Assembly (NCBI GenBank): GCA_902494585.1
Contig: CABUUD010000035.1
Location: 1-15,908 of the forward strand
Length of the DNA: 15,908 bases
From: an uncultured Collinsella sp.
GTDB taxonomy: Bacteria > Actinomycetota > Coriobacteriia > Coriobacteriales > Coriobacteriaceae
Direction of reading: 5' to 3'
Shown one piece after another: positions 13,802 to 15,908 of this stretch. Every line of letters begins with the position of its first letter. Within the stretch, counting starts at the first letter, position 1. The translations under genes were made by a program, and so were the position numbers. Below the pieces are notes generated by a model that searched no databases, was not told the DNA's origin, and worked only from the letters and a program-made list of their open reading frames with translations.

Positions 13802-14644
13802 CTAACCCAGCAGCTTATCCAGCGCCACCGCAATACCGTCTTCGTTGTTATTGGCGGTCACCATCTGGGCTACAGCCTTAACCTCATCGACGGCGTTGCC
13901 CATGGCAACACCGGTGCCGGCCCACTCAATCATGGACTTGTCGTTCTGGCCGTCGCCAAACGATACGACCTCGCTGGCATCGATGCCGAGCTTGGGCAGG
14001 GCACCCTCGAGCGCGCAGGCCTTGTCGATACCGGGCGCCGTGTACTCAAAGTACCAGTCGGCCGTAAACATGCCCGAAAGCGTCTGCTTAAAGGGCGCAT
14101 ACATCTCCTCGTAATGCGCCTGCAGGTATGCCGGGTCGCCCGCAGTGAGTAGCTTGTCCACGGGATAAGCATCAGCGACCTCATGCAGGCTCTCCACCTC
14201 GCGAATCTTAAGATCGCACGCGTCGCGCTCATACTTGACGATATTCTTCTGCGAGCCGTCAGGCAGCGTGATCATGCAATGGTACGAGTCCTCGACATGC
14301 AAATCACGACCGAGCGAAATCATAGGGATCACGTCAAAATTACGCAGGTGATCAATCAGGCGATGCAATTCGTCGGCAGGCATAGCCTGATCGAACAGCA
14401 CCTCGTCGGTCTGAGCGTCGACCACATGCGCGCCGTTAAAGGCCACCAGCAGACCGTCATGGTTTTGAAGGTCGAGCTCCTGCGCCAAGGCGTGCAGCCC
14501 CCATGCGGGACGGCCCGAAGCCAAGATGAGCTTAATGCCCGATTCCTGCGCCGCGAGCAGCTTCTCGCGCGTACGCGAGCTAATCACTTTCTGGTCGTTG
14601 GTGAGCGTACCGTCGATATCCATCGCGATGGCTTTGATTGCCAT
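13802..14644 (-). CDS. Cof-type HAD-IIB family phosphatase
   Basis: This 280-residue HAD phosphatase has motif I AMDIDGTLT (7-15; D9, D11), motif II LASGRP (41-46), the C2B cap in the middle (~85-190), motif III K208 (GIDKACAL) and motif IV SFGDGQNDKSMIEW (228-241). The length and motif order match the Cof/YidA group, which dephosphorylate sugar phosphates, FMN or related small molecules, usually with broad range. ATG at 14644 has AAGGAGG five to six bases upstream. The gene ends 22 bases before a terminator stem, so it is mostly a single-gene transcript, with possible read-through into the next HAD gene. The exact substrate is unknown. Confidence 0.9.
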   Translation of the reverse strand: MAIKAIAMDIDGTLTNDQKVISSRTREKLLAAQESGIKLILASGRPAWGLHALAQELDLQNHDGLLVAFNGAHVVDAQTDEVLFDQAMPADELHRLIDHLRNFDVIPMISLGRDLHVEDSYHCMITLPDGSQKNIVKYERDACDLKIREVESLHEVADAYPVDKLLTAGDPAYLQAHYEEMYAPFKQTLSGMFTADWYFEYTAPGIDKACALEGALPKLGIDASEVVSFGDGQNDKSMIEWAGTGVAMGNAVDEVKAVAQMVTANNNEDGIAVALDKLLG

Positions 14645-14762
14645 ATGTGCCTCCTTGCATCGTTTTTATCGCGCACTATCTTATCCGAGCCGGGGCACGT
14701 TCGCACAGCGCGCGTATGACGGTTGCAAAACCACCCCATTTGAAACAAAGGCAAAAAAGTAC

Positions 14763-14818
14763 TTGCAAAGACGCGTTCCGACATATAAGTTGATAAAAGA
14801 TCGCTGTTGCGGTTTTAA
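14763..14818 (+). promoter_or_regulatory. Weak promoter candidates for the right-edge gene
   Basis: Two overlapping possibilities appear in this AT-rich patch: TTGCAA (14763-14768) with TATAAG (14784-14789) at a short 15-base distance, and TTGATA (14790-14795) with TTTTAA (14813-14818) at 17 bases. Either would give a leader of more than 300 bases. The minus-strand promoter of the Cof gene must also lie near 14650-14720, but I see no clear box pair. Confidence 0.35.
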
Positions 14819-14922
14819 GTAGATCGAGCATATTCAGTTTCAGTTTTCAGCGTGTAAGAGAAAGAAGATCGGCAAAGTACAACCCCAAACGCAATGACAA
14901 CTTAATGAGGTAACTGCCACAT

Positions 14923-15017
14923 GTGAGGCGCCCAGGGCATTGCTGTCTCGATTTTGAGCACGATGCCTTCCGCCCTGCATGGGCCGTTCCATCCCGCCCC
15001 TGCAGCAACTGCCTCAC
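14923..15017 (+). promoter_or_regulatory. Structured leader upstream of the right-edge gene
   Basis: GTGAGGC (14923-14929) pairs with GCCTCAC (15011-15017), and TTGCTG (14940-14945) with CAGCAA (15003-15008). Inside lies the hairpin GCCC/GGGC (14972-14984). This gives a ~95-base branched fold ending about 120 bases before the start codon. No known riboswitch signature, such as the T-box AGGGTGG motif, is visible. It may regulate the downstream gene or be an independent small RNA. Confidence 0.4.
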
Positions 15018-15052
15018 GGGCTCATTGAAAACCGCATAGCACCCCAACGTCA

Positions 15053-15088
15053 GCACATCACCCACGGCAAGCACATCACTCACGACAA
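15053..15088 (+). repeat. C/A-rich tandem repeat in the leader
   Basis: Two 18-base units that begin GCACATCAC and end CAA (15053-15070, 15071-15088) differ at two positions, followed by decayed ACATCAAC copies to about 15120. The stretch is almost free of G and T pairs, so the ~70 bases before the ribosome binding site should be unstructured. Confidence 0.75.
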
Positions 15089-15134
15089 CCAACACATCAA
15101 CAAACAGCACGAACATCAACCGATTGGAGAAGCT

Positions 15135-15908
15135 ATGACAAACCACCACGCTGAAGACGGCGATAAGAAAAGCATTCTGGATGCCCGCATTGAGCGAGCA
15201 TATGCAAACGAATATGACGCCGCCTTTGCCGCCGCGACCATCAAGAACTACGCGTCGCTACCGCTCGCGACGATCTTGGCCGACCACCCTCAACTGCTGA
15301 AGCGCTGCACAAAGATCATGGGCGACCCCGACATTCGCAAGCTGACAGACCCCTATGCCCCAAAACGCGACAACGATTCGTACGTTCTTACCGTAGGCTG
15401 CCTAGCCCATATGCTTACGGCGCTCGACACGAAACTCAAGCTCGAATGGGAACCCGACGAGCGTCATGAACTCGAAAGCAAGCGGAACACCCTGCGCACC
15501 GCACTGTTCCTTCCGCTGGACGGCCTCAAGCGCTGCAACGTCGAGCTCAATACACAGGCGCGGCAAAAGCCCGGGACCACGGGGCAGAAAACTCCAAGAC
15601 CCCATGCGGCCATCGTCGACCGCAACCGATATAACCGCATGACCGCGCATTTTTCTGCCGAGGGAGCAGCCATAAGGACGCTGATCGACCTGCTGTGCCT
15701 CCTGAGCATCAACGAGCTATTTGAGGGCTATCTCGCCCTTGTTCCCGCGACGGCACCCAAGTCGGTAGCAAAGATCATCGAGACCTGCAGACGCCAGTTT
15801 GAGCGCCATCGCAATGGCAGCGAGATGAACGCCAGCATCGCGCAGTACTACGCGGCTCATTACAAAAATGACGGATGTGCCCCTGTCGAGCATCAGCTGC
15901 GGCTCGCC
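15135..15908 (+). CDS. 5' part of an unrecognised soluble protein
   Basis: From ATG at 15135 the frame stays open for 258 codons to the right edge, so the gene is cut off. GGAG at 15126-15129 lies five bases before the start. The protein opens MTNHHAEDGDKKSILDARIE, has no signal peptide or membrane segment, and is charged and mostly helical by composition. Landmarks are a KIMGDPDIRKLTDPYAPKRD segment (~64-83), an acidic-basic helix around WEPDERHELESKRNTLRTAL, a basic linker (KPGTTGQKTPRPH), and a leucine-rich segment (IRTLIDLLCLLSINELFEGY). I do not recognise the family. No catalytic motif is evident in the visible part. The long leader with a stem and CA-rich repeats suggests control after transcription start. 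Confidence 0.8.
   Translation, partial: MTNHHAEDGDKKSILDARIERAYANEYDAAFAAATIKNYASLPLATILADHPQLLKRCTKIMGDPDIRKLTDPYAPKRDNDSYVLTVGCLAHMLTALDTKLKLEWEPDERHELESKRNTLRTALFLPLDGLKRCNVELNTQARQKPGTTGQKTPRPHAAIVDRNRYNRMTAHFSAEGAAIRTLIDLLCLLSINELFEGYLALVPATAPKSVAKIIETCRRQFERHRNGSEMNASIAQYYAAHYKNDGCAPVEHQLRLA

Noticed and set aside
15053..15120. CRISPR-like array
   Set aside because: The units are 18-base directly adjacent tandem copies without unique spacers and with rising decay, so this is a simple tandem repeat.
14900..15130. T-box or other known riboswitch before the right-edge gene
   Set aside because: No T-box motif, no terminator after the fold, and no other recognised aptamer consensus.

Overview
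The window looks like chromosomal DNA of a GC-rich, anaerobic gut Actinobacterium, most likely a Coriobacteriia member such as Collinsella. That guess rests on codon use, GC content of roughly 57-60%, strong AGGAGG-type ribosome binding sites, and a mix of Firmicutes-like (sdpRI, YfcC) and enterobacterial-like (frl) gene families. The genus is inferred; no 16S or other marker is present.

Layout. The left edge holds the 3' end of an unrecognised gene with an Ala/Pro/Glu-rich linker, closed by a strong terminator and followed by a nested palindromic element. ettA (ABC-F translation factor) and an sdpR-sdpI pair (ArsR repressor and SdpI-like membrane protein) lie on the minus strand. In the gap between sdpR and tcdA is a 28-codon hydrophobic ORF with a near-ideal ribosome binding site. 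Its putative mRNA ends can pair with each other, and an opposing promoter could make an antisense RNA over its 3' part. This is the best candidate for an undescribed system: a type I toxin-antitoxin-like locus. On the plus strand follow tcdA (tRNA ct6A dehydratase) and tatD (metal-dependent DNase family).

Between the convergent tatD and frlD genes sits a 233-bp element bounded by 31-bp perfect inverted repeats. The minus strand from 12928 down to 6149 is a catabolic locus for Amadori products: gntR (HutC/UTRA regulator), a terminator, then a promoter with inverted-repeat operator candidates, and an operon of a YfcC-family transporter, a YtcJ-like amidohydrolase, frlC (epimerase), frlB (deglycase) and frlD (kinase). 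The frlBCD core matches the fructoselysine pathway: uptake, phosphorylation at C6, cleavage to glucose-6-phosphate and the amine, with FrlC feeding the C3 epimer into the pathway. The YfcC transporter and the amidohydrolase are not part of the E. coli frlABCD set. The amidohydrolase also lacks the second His of its HxH metal motif.

Further right, on the minus strand, are two HAD phosphatases (a Cof-type and a beta-phosphoglucomutase-like one) separated by an intrinsic terminator. The right edge holds the first 258 codons of an unrecognised plus-strand gene, preceded by a long leader with a predicted stem and C/A-rich tandem repeats.
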